NCBI GenBank assembly: GCA_003456095.1
Contig: DMPF01000242.1
Location: 1-6,914 of the forward strand
Source of the DNA: Bacillota bacterium
Lineage (GTDB): Bacteria; Bacillota; Dethiobacteria; DTU022; UBA8154
Length of the DNA: 6,914 nucleotides
Reading direction: 5' to 3'
The notes beneath the pieces are model-generated. The model had not been told where the DNA came from. It did not search any database and saw only the letters and a program-made list of their open reading frames with translations. Positions 6,145-6,914 of the stretch are shown here, in pieces (positions within the stretch are counted from its first letter, which is position 1; each line of letters opens with the position of its first letter). The position numbers and the translations under genes are program-made.

Positions 6145-6914
6145 TTGCATTGCCTGTTTCAGCGTAACTGGCACTTATTGGTACGTGAAGACAAGGAAAA
6201 ATTGCTTTCAGAAGTTACCTATTGCGGCTCCGACGGGGAGCGTTGTGCCCGTCTGTATGTCCATCCCATTTCTTTCTTCGTGCTTGATGCGCAATGGGAG
6301 GTATACCGCACGGCTGAAGGTGTAGTTAATGAGATTTTGTCTGTACCGCAGTTGCACGGCCTGGAGACATATTTTAACAGTGGGCCGGCCTTGCGGGAGG
6401 CACTTACCCCGTTGCAAGACAATTATGCGGTGCCTCTTTTTGCCGATGCGGTGCGGGCTATAATTCAGGCGGAAACATTTCTGTATCGGGGAAGGGGCTT
6501 CCCTTCCACCGATGTTTACCAGGAATACTGGAATAATACCTTTCTTAACTCCTGCCGCTACTACAGTAACCTCAAGCGCGTAACAAGCCATTGGTATGAA
6601 CACGTAGGGAGCGACCAGCGTGCGGGAAACCTGTTTAACCGCATGAAAAGTCAGTTCCTTTACCTTACGGAAACAGGATACCGGCTCAGCGGCCACCTGA
6701 ACGATTCATTCCACTCATTGGTATCCGAGTTGGAACTGGCGGAAGACGGAAGCACTGTAATTAAAGCAGAGGGTGACCTGCTCCGTGCGCCCGATGCTGT
6801 TTGCCGGGAGTCCACACGGTATATGGAGAATCTGGAGAGGAAAGCGCTGCGCGGCCTGGCAAAAAAGGGAGATTGCCCAGTTGCTCGGCGGCGTAGAGGG
6901 ATGTATCCATCTTT
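6145..6914 (+). CDS. DUF2889-like protein, two modules, frameshifted near the 3' end (partial)
   Basis: The frame opens at TTG 6145, 7 bases after GGAGGAGG (6130-6137), and stays open to the window end (256 codons, no stop). I do not know its function. It has no signal peptide or membrane segment. Residues 4-60 and 163-219 look like two copies of one module. LFxR (4-7 and 163-166), Ala49/208, Arg55/214 and Val60/219 all keep an offset of 159. LHGL (70-73) and LRGL (235-238) follow. The second copy resembles DUF2889, which as I recall ends in GG-x-x-GC-x-H. That ending (EIAQLLGGVEGCIHL) is present at 6869-6913, but in the +1 frame. The zero frame instead gives Arg-rich residues (GDCPVARRRRGMYPSF). 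The shift lies at about 6861-6869 (A6 then G3). The gene is either damaged or misread by one base there. It probably follows pheT on the same transcript, 63 bases on. Confidence 0.72.
   Translation, partial: MHCLFQRNWHLLVREDKEKLLSEVTYCGSDGERCARLYVHPISFFVLDAQWEVYRTAEGVVNEILSVPQLHGLETYFNSGPALREALTPLQDNYAVPLFADAVRAIIQAETFLYRGRGFPSTDVYQEYWNNTFLNSCRYYSNLKRVTSHWYEHVGSDQRAGNLFNRMKSQFLYLTETGYRLSGHLNDSFHSLVSELELAEDGSTVIKAEGDLLRAPDAVCRESTRYMENLERKALRGLAKKGDCPVARRRRGMYPS

Noticed and set aside
5912..6325. A 137-codon plus-strand frame spanning the pheT end and the start of the next gene.
   Set aside because: It overlaps more than 160 bases of pheT and the DUF2889-like gene in another frame. Its composition is that of a shadow frame and it lacks a ribosome binding site.
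6861..6867. Programmed -1 frameshifting at the in-phase A-AAA-AAG heptamer.
   Set aside because: The -1 frame stops at TAG 6894-6896 and does not encode the conserved GGVEGCIHL ending. The conserved ending needs a +1 shift.

Overview
The window is a run of same-strand housekeeping genes from a Gram-positive bacterium, most likely a clostridial or Peptococcales-type Firmicute of moderate GC. The signs are the gene order infC-rpmI-rplT followed by pheS-pheT, strong AAGGAGG-type ribosome binding sites, frequent TTG/GTG starts, a KtrA-type potassium channel regulator, a YqzL-family miniprotein and a T-box-like leader before pheS. Everything I can support is on the + strand. The genus cannot be fixed from the sequence.

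Left part (1-664): the last 24 codons of infC (translation initiation factor IF3), then rpmI (L35) and rplT (L20). This is the conserved infC-rpmI-rplT operon, with gaps of about 20 bases between genes. Middle-left (693-2172): a KtrA/TrkA-type RCK protein that gates a K+ channel, then a SpoU/TrmH-family rRNA 2'-O-methyltransferase. Both are packed closely enough to be co-transcribed with the ribosomal genes. No ktrB channel gene is present.

Middle (2173-2563): a 391-base regulatory region. It holds a very good extended -10 promoter, a 29-codon gene encoding a YqzL-like miniprotein, a possible second promoter, and a T-box-like antiterminator/terminator element just before pheS. The T-box motif is diverged, and I could not find a canonical Stem I for it. 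If one exists it would have to overlap yqzL.

Right part (2564-6914): pheS and pheT, the complete alpha and beta subunits of phenylalanyl-tRNA synthetase. A further gene starts at 6145 and runs off the window. Its product resembles the DUF2889 family and appears to contain two copies of the module. The conserved C-terminal signature is out of frame by one base after an A6-G3 run at 6861-6869. This means a broken gene, a sequence error or a recoding event.

Nothing here looks mobile. The points most worth a second look are the T-box/yqzL overlap, the displaced yqzL, and the frameshifted, internally duplicated DUF2889-like gene.
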